47,050 nucleotides of DNA from Rhizomucor pusillus. Lineage: Eukaryota; Mucoromycota; Mucoromycetes; Mucorales; Lichtheimiaceae. The notes beneath the pieces were generated by a model. The model saw nothing but the letters and a program-made list of their open reading frames with translations. It ran no database searches and had not been told where the DNA came from. Made by a program: the position numbers and the translations under genes. Where the stretch lies: NCBI GenBank assembly GCA_900175165.2, contig FWWN02000379.1, positions 1 to 47,050 of the forward strand, in the 5' to 3' direction. Positions 22,048 through 31,925 of this stretch are shown piece by piece; the first letter of the stretch is position 1, and every line of letters starts with the position of its first letter.

Positions 22048-23904
22048 CTACAGAATGATGCAATTTGCAGCAGCGTGTGGTTGACCTCCGACGATCTCAC
22101 GGCGTCTCCTCTGTCGACCTACAGTGTTGTATCGTCTGCGGGGTGATCGATGTCTCGTGAGGGCAGACGGACTGGGGCTTTGATGCTGGTGATGATGCCG
22201 CTGTGACGCCTCGTGAAATTCATCATCATCATCATCATCGTCGTCGTCTGCATAATCCGATCGCCATGAATAGAAACTCTTGATCTGCAGCAGCGGCCCT
22301 GCTTTTCTCAATGCAGAGCGCACACCATATTCTGTAATATTTGAACAATCTAGTACCTCGACGCTTAGCCTTCTCCGTTGCTGAACATTCATCAAGCAGG
22401 ATGTTGATGCGGAAAAGAAACTGAAATTCGAGTCAAAAGAGTTGGTTGGCGATGATGATGAAAAAGTTTCTTCGTGTTGCTGTTGCTGCTGTGCTAGCAT
22501 GGTAGCGATGGTATCCAATACATTGTCTGTAATTGTACAATTATCGAGCTCCAAATGGCGCAGTTGCTTGCAAACACCATCTTTGACCAAATAAATGACA
22601 GCGTCATCTGCAATTCGCGTGCAATTTGATAGGCATAACCGGCGCAAACGTGTCTGATGTGCAGCAAGTGCTCTCACTGTCACTCCTGTAATTTGTTGAA
22701 GATCCTCGAGATCCAGATGCTCAAGAGTCCGTAACCGCGGCGACAGATAAGAAAATCCCTGATCTGTTAGCGAGACGCAGCCTGCTAGGTCCAGATGCGA
22801 CAAGTGAGTGCAGTGCTGCGCAATGTGCCTGAGCGAAGCGTCCGATAGGTGAGCACAATTGGTTAAATTAAGATGCGACAACGGCGCCCGGGTCGTCTTT
22901 AGAAACGCAGAGAGTGCGGCGTCGTTGAGGGTAGTACATGATGCTAAACAGAGCTGACGCAATTCCGGCAGACCTTCCCCCAATGCTTTCAAGGTCGGCT
23001 CCTCGAGCTGAGGGCATCCGTTAAGTTTGAGATAACGCAATCGCCGGCATCCAGCTGCCACAGCAAGCATGCCGTGACCCGTGATGTTACGGCACCATCC
23101 GAGATTCAGTTTCTCAAGTAGAGTCAGCTGCCCGACCATCTGAAGCGTCATGTTCTTTATACTATCGAGCCCTGACAGATCCAAGCTTCGCAAGTGATGA
23201 GCCTTCTCCAGAAAACATGTGATGCTTGCAGTCGATAAACCTCTGCAATCTTTAAGCTGTAATACTTGTATGTTTGGACAATGATCAGACAATGTTCGCA
23301 ACGCGTGGCCGGTCACCTGGACGCATCCTCTGCTCTCGCCAACAATAACAATGTAAACTTCTTTGTTTATCAAAACATCGCTTTTCCGGCGCGGGCAGTT
23401 TATCGTCGCACCTACCTCAGATTGATCACCCTGAGAAATTTGCCAGCCGATACGGCGATCTTTAGCAATTGCTCAGCAGGAATGGTGCTGTAGAAAGGCG
23501 TTGCATCGATCTGTGTCCAAAGACTCCCATCCAGCGCGAGATTCCTCCACTTTCGACATACCTGGTTGTTCGCCTGCCATTAATACTCTCTCGACTTGTT
23601 GTGCCTTATCGACAACCCGGGTTCATGTTTTTGCAAACCCTCCCCTACCCCCTTTCTCCCAGCATAGCATACCGCGGTTGCTTTTAAAAGGTCATACGTT
23701 GGAAGCTGGCCAAGAATTTTGATCTGAAGCTCGTCCGGAAGCTTCAAAAAAGCTGAAGCGGGTTCTACAGTCCTGATAAATTAGATGAAATGCATGAAGC
23801 GCACTCCTTCCTTTTGTAAGGCCGCGCATACCTTGGGAAGAAGCAGTTACAGAGCATTCTGCCATCATCGCCGTCGTATCCGCCGAGACGCAGGTACCGG
23901 ACAT
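22048..23904 (-). CDS. FBXL2/FBXL20-like F-box and leucine-rich repeat protein with CAAX box
   Basis: Four exons, 23904-23832, 23764-23673, 23561-23416 and 23329-22048, give 530 residues. An F-box lies at about residues 30-70 (LPDELQIKILGQLPTYDLL, continuing VCRKWRNLALDGSLW across an intron), then roughly eleven cysteine-containing LRRs such as LEKLNLGWCRNITGHGML and LRYLKLNGCPQL. The C-terminal region adds an acidic run of nine Asp, a His/Gln stretch and a basic arginine patch before the last four residues, CIIL, a CAAX geranylgeranylation signal. Human FBXL2 ends similarly with CVIL. It is expected to be the substrate receptor of an SCF ubiquitin ligase held at membranes by its lipid. The first exon is short (24 residues), and its acceptor choice (CTGTAG) was decided by phase. 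Confidence 0.92.
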
Positions 23905-23971
23905 CAAGTGCCGAAGAGAAAAAAAAAGAGAGAGAGTAGAAAGAGGGAAAAAAGCAAGAGAAAAAAATGTG

Positions 23972-24016
23972 TGGGTACATCAATGCGGGCACGCATTGAT
24001 GTGCCCGCATGACCCA
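23972..24016. repeat. Two overlapping alternative inverted repeats (45-bp dyad)
   Basis: ACATCAATGC (23977-23986) pairs with GCATTGATGT (23993-24002) across a 6-base loop. ATGCGGGCAC (23983-23992) pairs with GTGCCCGCAT (24001-24010) across an 8-base loop. The two 10-bp stems share bases, so only one can form at a time. Short outer arms TGGGT (23972-23976) and ACCCA (24012-24016) flank the whole. It lies in the 216-bp divergent space between the FBXL gene and the Myb gene. Confidence 0.85.
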
Positions 24017-24120
24017 GAAAGGCCCACCCTTGAGCAGCACTCCGCTTACTACAATTTCCAGTTGTTGGGCGCGCGCGTCTCTCCGTCCCACTATTGTTTT
24101 TTGACACACAACTCCTGCAC

Positions 24121-25223
24121 ATGTTTCTATACAGCCTGTCAGCCTTCTTGCAGAGATCACCGCAAATCGCTGCACCACGATGGAACGCCTCTCTTCGCTT
24201 CCTTCCAACTATACGTCAGATGACATCGCAAGCGGAAACAAAGACCCACGTCCGAACACGACGGGTATGGACAGAAGAAGAATCCAAGCGCTTGCTTGAC
24301 TTAGTGGAAGAACATGGACCGCGATGGACTTTTATTTCTCGGTTCTTCAACAATCGCAACGCGGTCAAATGTTTGAATCGGTGGAAACTTTTAACACAAA
24401 AGGAAGTATATGGACCGTGGTCCGAGGAAGAGCTAGATGCATTGCGAAAAATCACTCGTGGCAAGAAGCTGCAAGAATTGGACTTTGAAAAGATACAAAA
24501 GCAATTGCCTAAACATCGGCCTATACCGCTTATTCGGCAGACATGGATGCACACGATCAATCCAGACATCAAACACGGCAGATGGTCACCCGAGGAAATC
24601 AAAAGACTAGACGACCTGATCAAAATATACGGTGTACAAAACTGGGATGCCGTCGCGGAAGGAATGGGTACACGTACAAGGCGACAATGCATTGAACGTT
24701 TCCGGTGGCAACATCAGCAAGATTTACAAAAGGGTAACGCAGACACAGAGAGAGAGAGAGAGAAAGGAAAACCGATCCAGAGAGTGTATAAAACCTGACG
24801 GTGCTCTTTCCATTAGGTAGATTCACACCAGAAGAAGATCTAGCTATCATCGAAGCAGTCCAAAAATACGGCGAAAATTTTGCGTTAGTCAAAGAAGCTA
24901 TTGGTAGCAAGCGCACAGCCAGACACATTGCCTCGCACTATCAATACTGTTTGAATCCCAACACGGACAGATCGCTTTGGACACCAGAAGAGGAGCAGAT
25001 GCTATATGAGAAATTTCTCGAACTGAAAAGCATGAAAGACGTCAAGGAAGCATTGGGAAGCAGGAGGGGCATCAAGGATATGTGGAATCATTTATTTGCA
25101 GCAGACCGCAAACGCTTAAAAATGACTATCAAAGATTACAACAAGATTAGACCCGAGCGTGTACAGCTTTTCAGGGAGAAGGAGAAGAAAAAGGAGGAGG
25201 AAAAAGCAATAAAGAAGGCTTAA
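24121..25223 (+). CDS. Multi-repeat Myb/SANT DNA-binding protein
   Basis: Exons 24121-24733 and 24817-25223 (phase 1) give 339 residues. Five consecutive Myb-type repeats are visible: RVWTEEESKRLLDLVEEHG, then YGPWSEEELDALRKI, HGRWSPEEIKRLDDLIKIYG, GRFTPEEDLAIIEAVQKYG and SLWTPEEEQMLYEKFLELK. Each keeps most of the spaced tryptophan/aromatic pattern. A basic Lys/Glu-rich helix closes the protein. Multi-repeat Myb proteins include SNAPC4 and fungal Myb regulators; the five-repeat layout recalls SNAPC4, but that is only architecture. The start is uncertain: ATG 24121 gives an extra hydrophobic leader of about 34 residues, whereas the in-frame ATG before TSQAETK at 24220 is equally possible. The intron contains an AG microsatellite. 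The stop codon overlaps the stop codon of the next gene. Confidence 0.88.
24747..24763. repeat. AG microsatellite in the Myb-gene intron
   Basis: A run of about eight AG units inside intron 24734-24816. Confidence 0.8.
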
Positions 25224-26074
25224 AAGATAAAGGGTACGACCGCGCGACGTGATTGAGGATATTCGCGGAATTGTTGCCGGTACCAGCGATGCGTCCGCCA
25301 CGCGCGAGGGAACAGATTAGCTGCTGTGAAGATAGCAAACAAGAGAGCGGGAATGCTTAGCCAGGCGGCTAATGCAAACCCGCTCCACTCGATTGCTTCG
25401 CCGAGATAATTTGGGCAGCTGACAAGTTCAAACAGCCCTCCTTTTGGTATAAAGTACCGCTGTTTATCGTTCTTTTGCTTCCGTAAGCCAAAGAGTATAG
25501 AGTCGTGGTAAATGTTGACAATCAGTCCGGCCATCCAGATAGCCGCGCCACACGCGACGCGAGGCGTTATTGCTAGATCGTGGCGTGCGACCCAGACGCC
25601 GTTGGTGTAGCCGTTTAAAGTGTTGAAGACAACAGAGCTGAGAAACGTCAAAATATGGATGGGTGCCATCGAGGGAGCGCGGTATGGATGAATGAAGGCG
25701 CGGTTTGCATAGTGAGCGAGCCACATACATGTCAGCAATGTCTGACTCGTGCTCCAGATTGGCGGCCCCACGAGCCACATTGACAACGAATACATGACAG
25801 GCGATACAGCTTCCATGATACACCATCCCCATTTTCCGTTCACGCTCCAGTCGACTACCAGCTTGCCTGCAAAGCGGCCTTTTCGATTTTCTTTTGTTTA
25901 GATAGCAATGTAAGCTTTTCGGACGTCTTGTTTAGTTTTACCATACGGTGCATCGATAGCAAAGAGCGTCGGCGTCACGATCGCCGGCAATGCAGTGTAC
26001 ACAGCTACCATCGAGTCATAGACGTTTGGCTCATTCCACCATCGCGACACTTGCGCGGCCCATTCTTGCAACAT
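25220..26074 (-). CDS. 3-oxo-5-alpha-steroid 4-dehydrogenase (SRD5A/DET2) family
   Basis: Exons 26074-25942 and 25878-25220 (phase 1) give 263 residues, almost exactly the length of Arabidopsis DET2 (262). The N-terminal helix is followed by APYGRFAGKLVVDW, then several membrane segments, the conserved RFIHPYR-like stretch (NRAFIHPYRAPSMAP) and the C-terminal NADPH-binding region with YFIPKGGLFELVSCPNYLGE and EWSGFALAAW. The end PQSRRAVVPFIF fits the family. Members reduce the delta-4 double bond of 3-oxo-steroids or related enones in the ER, using NADPH. The natural fungal substrate is not known from sequence. ATG 26074 (MLQEWAAQ) is preferred; an in-frame ATG at 26179 adds 35 hydrophobic residues lacking family similarity. 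It is transcribed toward the Myb gene and shares bases with its stop. Confidence 0.92.
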
Positions 26075-26105
26075 GACGAAACTGGGCAACGAAAAGGAAA
26101 AAAAG

Positions 26106-26122
26106 GACAGACAGACAGACAG
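26106..26122. repeat. GACA tetranucleotide microsatellite
   Basis: Four tandem GACA units in the 5' leader between the SRD5A-like and CDF genes. Confidence 0.8.
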
Positions 26123-26239
26123 CAGATAGACCAATTTCGGAATTCGGGCATTCAATCCGGCCGGATTTTCATGCTTCATCTGCCCTGCCCTCGTGTGCGG
26201 ATTTACGGACCTGCGTTTGTTGTTTCTACAAAGTTCACA

Positions 26240-27926
26240 ATGTCGTGCATGGTGCGAAACAGCAGCAGCAGGGTCTGCCTGCTACTTGGACAACAACGTC
26301 AACGATATACGAGTACATTGCGCGCATTGCCGCAGACAGTGCAGCTAACCCGGTCACGTCCCTGGAGACACACGCCTATTCCTGCTTCAGTGCGCTTTCA
26401 CGGCACGCACGGACACCACCACCACGGCGGCGATCATGGACATGTCCATGCAGACCTTGTTACGACATTGCAATCGTCTAGTATGTTGGGGCGAATAGAC
26501 TTAAAGTAGAAATCAGACATTGACAGCCGCTTATATAAATAGGCAGGAAGGGTATGCGTATAACGTGGATCGGTCTGGTTGCCAACGTCGGTCTAACCTT
26601 ATCAAAGGGTATCGCTGGCTGGTAAGATATGGAGCTTTCTTTTATTTCCTAATTCTCGGATATTCCTAAAACAAGCTCTTTGTTTCCAGGTTCATGAATT
26701 CAGCGTCTTTGCTTGCGGATGCAACGCATTCAATGAGTGGTAATAAGCGACAACAGCATTGGATCGATATACACACTGATCTGATTAATTATAATTGCAG
26801 ATTTGATGAGTGACTTTGTCACCTTATACACGTTCAAAATGTCTCGAAAACCTCCAGATGATATATATCCGTACGGCTATGGTAAGTTATAGCAAGGAGG
26901 GAGGAGGATGACCGGAGATGTTTGATTATCTGTCGCACAAAATCGGCTTATCTGATTTCATGTTTTAGGCAAATTTGAGACACTAGGATCCGTTGCAGTG
27001 TCAGCCTTCTTGCTGACAGGCGGTGCTGCCATTGCTTATCACTCTGTTGACTTGCTACTTGCAACCATTAATGTATCATCGACTGCGCAGGAAACGGCGG
27101 CGACAACGGCCGCCGCCCTCACCCATGTACATGGACATGGACACGCACATGGAGCGATACTAGATCCAAATGCAGCCTGGTTTGCTCTTGTCAGCGTTAT
27201 CGTGAAAGAGTGGCTTTACAGAGCAAGTACGTCGTTATCCATGTGAGAGGAAGAAATGGTAGAATGGCAAGCATATCTGACCCCTTTTACTTTGCAGCCA
27301 TCAAAGTCGGCAAGAGCGAGCGCAGCGATGTTCTAATTGCTAATGCATGGTATGAATGGCAGTTTAAATCTCTCCAAAGCTTATATTTAAATTATCCCTT
27401 CAACAATAGGCATCATCGATCAGATGCATTTTCCAGCGGCGTGGCGCTTATCGCCATTGTCGGCAGCTACGCTGGTATTCCTGTGCTTGATCCATTAGGA
27501 GGCATTGCTGTAGCTGCCATGATCATGAAGAGCGGTGGTGACATTCTGCTGTCTGCTCTCCGAGAACTCATGGATAAAGGAATCAGTCGAGCTGAAGTCG
27601 AGCAAGTTGCTCAAGCTGTTGCAGCGCTCAAGGTAAAAAGGATCTCGTGACTAGATTTCCAGAACTATGCAGTGTATTGAAAGCTTTTGTAATTGCAGGA
27701 AAACGAAAAGGACTTGCTCAGTTTTCATTCAATACGCGGACGGAAGCAGGGCCCGTTCCAGCACGTCGATCTCGTAGTACGAGTCGATCCAGAGTTACCA
27801 ATGCACAGAGCTTGCCGGCTTGAACGGACCATACAGGATGCTGTGAGGAAGGAGTGTCCAGAAGTTCAGCAAGTCCTTGTCTCCCTAGATCCAAATGACA
27901 GCAGCAGCAACGATTATAGAAAATAG
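26240..27926 (+). CDS. Cation diffusion facilitator, Mmt1/2-like (probably mitochondrial)
   Basis: Eight exons: 26240-26480, 26543-26621, 26690-26739, 26801-26881, 26969-27226, 27298-27349, 27410-27632 and 27699-27926, 403 residues. The N terminus is rich in Arg, Ser and Thr with no acidic residue for about 75 residues, as in mitochondrial presequences, followed by a His-rich metal-binding stretch (HGHHHHGGDHGHVH). The CDF domain follows, with TM2 containing ADATHSMSDLMSDF and TM5 containing HHRSDAFSS. Both carry the HxxxD metal site. A second His-rich loop (HVHGHGHAH) sits between TM4 and TM5. The C-terminal cytoplasmic fold includes GPFQHVDLVVRVDP. The closest type I can name is yeast Mmt1/2, linked to mitochondrial iron export; HxxxD pairs also suit zinc. 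An in-frame ATG at 26171 would lengthen the presequence by 23 residues; 26240 has the better context (A at -3). Confidence 0.9.
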
Positions 27927-28426
27927 AACAACACATGCACCCTACATTTTTATAAAAATACCAATATAATATAGAACATCGCCACCCCCTCTCCAACTCC
28001 CCTTTTATAAAACCCCATCATCTAATTTACACACACTGGAAAGGAAGTAAACAAACAAACTCAAGCGTGGAAATCAGAGAAAGCATGTAGCTTAATTGGA
28101 TCGCAGTCTTTTATGCATTCATGCTCGTCCTCCCCTAGCTCATCGCCTGCATATGCAGAATACTTTAGCAATAAAACGCCTGATGTCTTACGAGATGTAC
28201 ACATATGTAAGCTTTGACGTTTATGCAAATAATGTATGCAGAATATTTTTAAAATTTATTAAACGATATAGAATGATGATGGTGACTATGGTATATGAAA
28301 GGGCACGATAAACATGATGGTGGGTTGCAGATAAGAAAAATGTACAAATTGAACAGGGCAGCCAAGAGAGGGATCTTCAAAGGTATGATTGGGAATGACC
28401 AAACCGGTGACCATCTCTCTTCTGTT
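27927..28426. other. Convergent intergenic region
   Basis: 500 bp between two convergent genes, AT-rich, with only short incidental frames. Confidence 0.5.
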
Positions 28427-28901
28427 TTATATTGGTGGTAGGGTATCGAGTCTGCACTGCAGGTCCATGCGGGTTGCTTCCCACTGCGCATCGAGCGTTG
28501 CAAGCTCGGACTTTGTCAAGATTCGTGTCAAATCGTTGTACCGCTCTAACCAGGCATTCAAAGCGTCTTGCACAGCACGGAAGTCGTCCGCGTAATAGAT
28601 AGAGCCTTGCGATTCAACCGCGTAAATGAGCTACGTAGCAGTCAAGTAGGTCAGAACTTCTGAAGGTAAGAAGGTAGCTGACGATGGATATATATACCTC
28701 TTCTTCGATTACATGATACAAGCGCTCGTAATCATGCACCATGCTATTCTTTCTTTCTTTCTCTGCTTGCATTGAAGCCAATGTGTGGCGCCGGCGAATG
28801 CGTGCTAGCCAGCGCTTTGTTCGGACCACGGATGAGGATCGGCAGCGTTTATCTTTTGGTTGCATAGAAGATGACAGCTTTTCAGACAACGTCGTGTACA
28901 T
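28427..28901 (-). CDS. Small unknown protein, two exons
   Basis: Exons 28901-28698 and 28630-28427 (phase 0, GTATAT donor and ACGTAG acceptor) give 135 residues. The N-terminal half is very basic (KRWLARIRRRHTLASMQAEK), the second half acidic and helical (FRAVQDALNAWLERYNDLT), ending RLDTLPPI. Coding character is clear: the two halves join in frame, and amphipathic helices run through the junction (HVIEEE then LIYAVE). I do not recognise the family. It has no signal peptide, membrane segment or metal motif. It might be a helical adaptor; that is a guess from composition. Confidence 0.65.
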
Positions 28902-30158
28902 GTTATTACGTTTAAAAATGTTTGTGGCGGACAAGTGTGAGAGGACGTGCCCGATATATATACTTTTCAAGGGCCCCGTGAGGATGGATGGACAGCTCAG
29001 GGGCTAGATTGGTGGGATCTGCAATATGTGTCACGCTGAGCGTATTAGAACAAGGATTGCATGCCGTTCCTAGCTTGCTTAGCTGCCCTCTTTTACGCAC
29101 ATCTTTTTCATCCCGACCATTCTATTTCAATTTTCAGTCTTGTATCCGTATGGCGAGTTCTTCTAATTTATAACCATATTGCAAACGATCATCAAGGTGG
29201 GGAGGGTTCTTCTTTCTCTGACAGGACCTTGTGCTAGCTGAACTTGGCAATTGAAGGAGACAGAAACGTCATTGTTGTTTCTACGGTCAAGCACTCTTAT
29301 TTGGCATTTGAGCCGGCAGTACATCTCATTGTAGAAGCGCTTTTGGCGTTCGTGCCTAGTAATGGGTCACAATCCCTTGGTTGACGATAAAATGTTGGTC
29401 CAAGCTTAAGCTCACTACTGTCTCTGCAGTCTACATATAATTCTTCCATGCTCCTCTTTTATGTTTTCAAGAGCACTAGAAGTAACCGAAGTAACCACAG
29501 GTTTAGACATAAATCTATGCCTGCCAATAGCACGTTGAATTTCTCATTTGTTGAAGTATTTTTAGCAATGATATATACTCTTTTGCTTTTCCATCGCGGT
29601 TATCATCTCTCTTATACTATCTGTAGCTTAGTAATTAGAACAAAGAAAACATGCATTGATGTTCTTGCAGCCTGGCATTCACATGCATATTTCTCTCTAT
29701 TCTTTTTCTCCATCACCCTGGAAAAGCTGTAATATATCTTATCTTGGCGTGGTTTTCTCTGAATATACTCAACTGATCAGCTGCTTGACACTTCACTGGC
29801 AGCGATAAGATTATAGCAGTAGCAAGGATTTCATGTTCGGAAGTTGAGAGAATATAAAAAGGGCGTTTGCCAGTAGCAAACATTAATTAATAATAATTAC
29901 ATTTTCATCATCATAGTAATAGGAAAACTACTGTCATCCCGGTGAAAAAGCGAGAGACGCCAGGGAAAATCCAGACTGCAAGAGCGATCTGTGCAAAAGT
30001 GCTCAAATTTGCATAACGAATATTTTGAACTCCGTCTGTCGTGCAGGCAGTCTTCAACGCCAGTTGGTAGAATTATGAACGCCCTCTTTGCAAGGTATAA
30101 TATCAGGGACTGCATCCATCCATCTGCATCCATCTAATCCTTGTCCTAGTGTATCATC
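28902..30158. other. Long intergenic region upstream of the eL32 gene
   Basis: About 1.26 kb without a supported gene. It is AT-rich in the middle, with short frames that lack protein character. The last 300 bp should contain the ribosomal-protein promoter and leader. Confidence 0.5.
29853..29860 (+). promoter_or_regulatory. Possible TATA element for the eL32 gene
   Basis: TATAAAAA lies about 300 bp before the eL32 start codon. Spacing to the coding start is long, so it would imply a leader of roughly 270 nt, perhaps with an intron; this is a tentative assignment. Confidence 0.25.
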
Positions 30159-30638
30159 ATGGTCACCCCTCTTGTCAGACACAACATCGTGAAGAAGCGA
30201 ACTGCCAAGTTCAAGCGCCACCAGTCTGACCGATTCAAGCGCGTTGACGTAAGTGCCATTAGAATTTCCGTCTACAACAATGCAACATAGCATTGAGCTG
30301 TATATATTCTTTGCATCCCCGTATATATATAGGAATCCTGGAGAAAGCCCAAGGGTATTGACAATGCCATGCGCCGTCGTTTCCGCGGCCAGGCTCCCAT
30401 GCCCAAGATCGGCTACGGCTCTGACAAGAAGACCCGCCACCTCTTGCCCAACGGTTTCTTGAAGTTCACCGTCAAGAACGTCAAGGAACTTGAATTGCTC
30501 TTGATGCACAACCGCACCTACGCTGCCGAGATCGCTCACAACATCTCTTCTCAGAAGCGCATCCAGATCCTCGAACGTGCCGCTCAATTGAACGTCAAGG
30601 TCATCAACGCCGGTGCTCGCTTGAGATCCCAGGAATAA
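30159..30638 (+). CDS. RPL32: 60S ribosomal protein eL32
   Basis: Exons 30159-30248 and 30333-30638 (phase 0) give 131 residues, the usual length of the family. Conserved eL32 sequences are evident: [52 protein letters not shown] and the C-terminal [11 protein letters not shown]. The protein sits in the large ribosomal subunit. Codon use is strongly biased to C-ending codons compared with neighbouring genes, as expected for a highly expressed protein. An AATAAA hexamer at 30679-30684 is a likely polyadenylation signal. Confidence 0.97.
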
Positions 30639-30884
30639 ATGCATTGTCTTCCTGCTTTTATTCGCACGCCCGTTTGCAAATAAAGAGAAGGCAAAGAAAA
30701 ACATGTCAAAGACAAGATGGAGAAAAACAGAAGGATACGTTCAATCATTTTTAATGACATAGCTTGCTTTCCGTTCAGCAACTGTGGTGGTATTGAAGGG
30801 GAGATTATTGTTTGAATGTTTAGCGGATATGCAAGGAAAAAAAGAGAGCAAGAAGATCAGGTTACTTTTACGGCGCTGCTGCTG

Positions 30885-31884
30885 TCACTTGCCTCGATCT
30901 TGTCGATTGTCATAGTCCGCTTCGAGGTCGGCGTAACTTCTGCAGAGTGGGCAGAGGAACTTGGGGTAATGGTCGAGAAGTGACCTAGCACACTTGTAGT
31001 GAAATGCATGCTGGCACGGTGCTATGAGAAAGGCTTGTTTGGGAGCCAATGCATATAGACAGATACAACATTCAGGAATATTGCATGCAGTTTTGCTGGT
31101 ATCGTGTGCATTCTTCCAAGCGACTAGTCTTTGCAAATTCTGGTATGCGTCCTGACTAACTCATGAAACAACTTTAAGAATGCTGCCCTAAATGATAGTT
31201 GGATCGATACAAATGTAATACCTGAATTTGCTAACTTGCAAGGGTTTCTCTCGATCGATTTCTAGACGCATTCGTACACACCGATATATTTCTTGATTAC
31301 ACTCATTTTTAGATATCAGCGCATACGTAAAGAGAGAGAGAGAAAAAACTCTCGTAGCTAACACTGTCATGTACCTTGGATACCGCCCTTGTAGTTTATA
31401 CCGAGTTGTATTATATCGCCATCTTTTACTGTTTGTGCTCTCGACTCTCTTCCGGATGCGCTCATTCGTACATGGTTTAAAAACGTCCCTGACGATGACT
31501 TTGTATCCTTCAGCAGTATCTACGTAAATTGTACCGGATGAGGAACGAGAGACATAGCTTTCCCAGTCAATGATATTATCACATTACCTTGCCATTTTCA
31601 ACCCAGATGACAGCATGCCTCCTGCTTACGACTTTGCTGCGAAACGATATTCTATTGGGAATAAACAGATCATCTGTAAAGCGCCCAAGCTCAAGTACTG
31701 TGCCAGGCCGAAGATCACGTTCTATCGGCTCGAAGCTGCAAGACTCCTCCAAAGATACCATTCGAATCCTATGCATCTGATGTTGGATTCCATTTGTTGG
31801 TAATTCTGCGGAAGCTCCAGGCGACGAGAGCGATGATCTCCTCGAGAACGCGTGTGCAAGTGGCATCAAGAGCGGATTCATCAT
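30885..31884 (-). CDS. DMA1: FHA-RING E3 ubiquitin ligase, Dma1/CHFR type
   Basis: Exons 31884-31588, 31507-31375, 31291-31222 and 31155-30885 give about 256 residues, close to fission yeast Dma1. The FHA domain contains LELGRFTDD, KVVSRRHAVIWVENGK and KSSSGTFLNHVRMS with the phosphothreonine-binding Arg, Ser and Asn residues. It ends QLGINYKGGIQEIYRCVRMR. A RING-H2 finger follows: CCICL...CQHAFHYKC...CPLC. Dma proteins delay mitotic exit or septation by ubiquitylating spindle-pole and septin regulators; CHFR is the animal relative. The FHA intron (31508-31587) joins in phase, but about four residues usual before DTKSSSG are missing, so its boundary may be imperfect. The first ATG lies 9 bases from an assembly gap, so a longer N terminus cannot be excluded. 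Confidence 0.88.
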
Positions 31885-31892
31885 GGCCGTGC

Positions 31893-31925
31893 NNNNNNNN
31901 NNNNNNNNNNNNNNNNNNNNNNNNN
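31893..31925. other. Assembly gap of 33 N
   Basis: Thirty-three undefined bases are followed by a run of 15 A. The gap probably reflects a homopolymer the assembler could not size. Confidence 0.98.

Noticed and set aside
26075..26179. Longer start for the SRD5A-like protein
   Set aside because: It adds 35 residues without family similarity, and the leader includes a GACA microsatellite.
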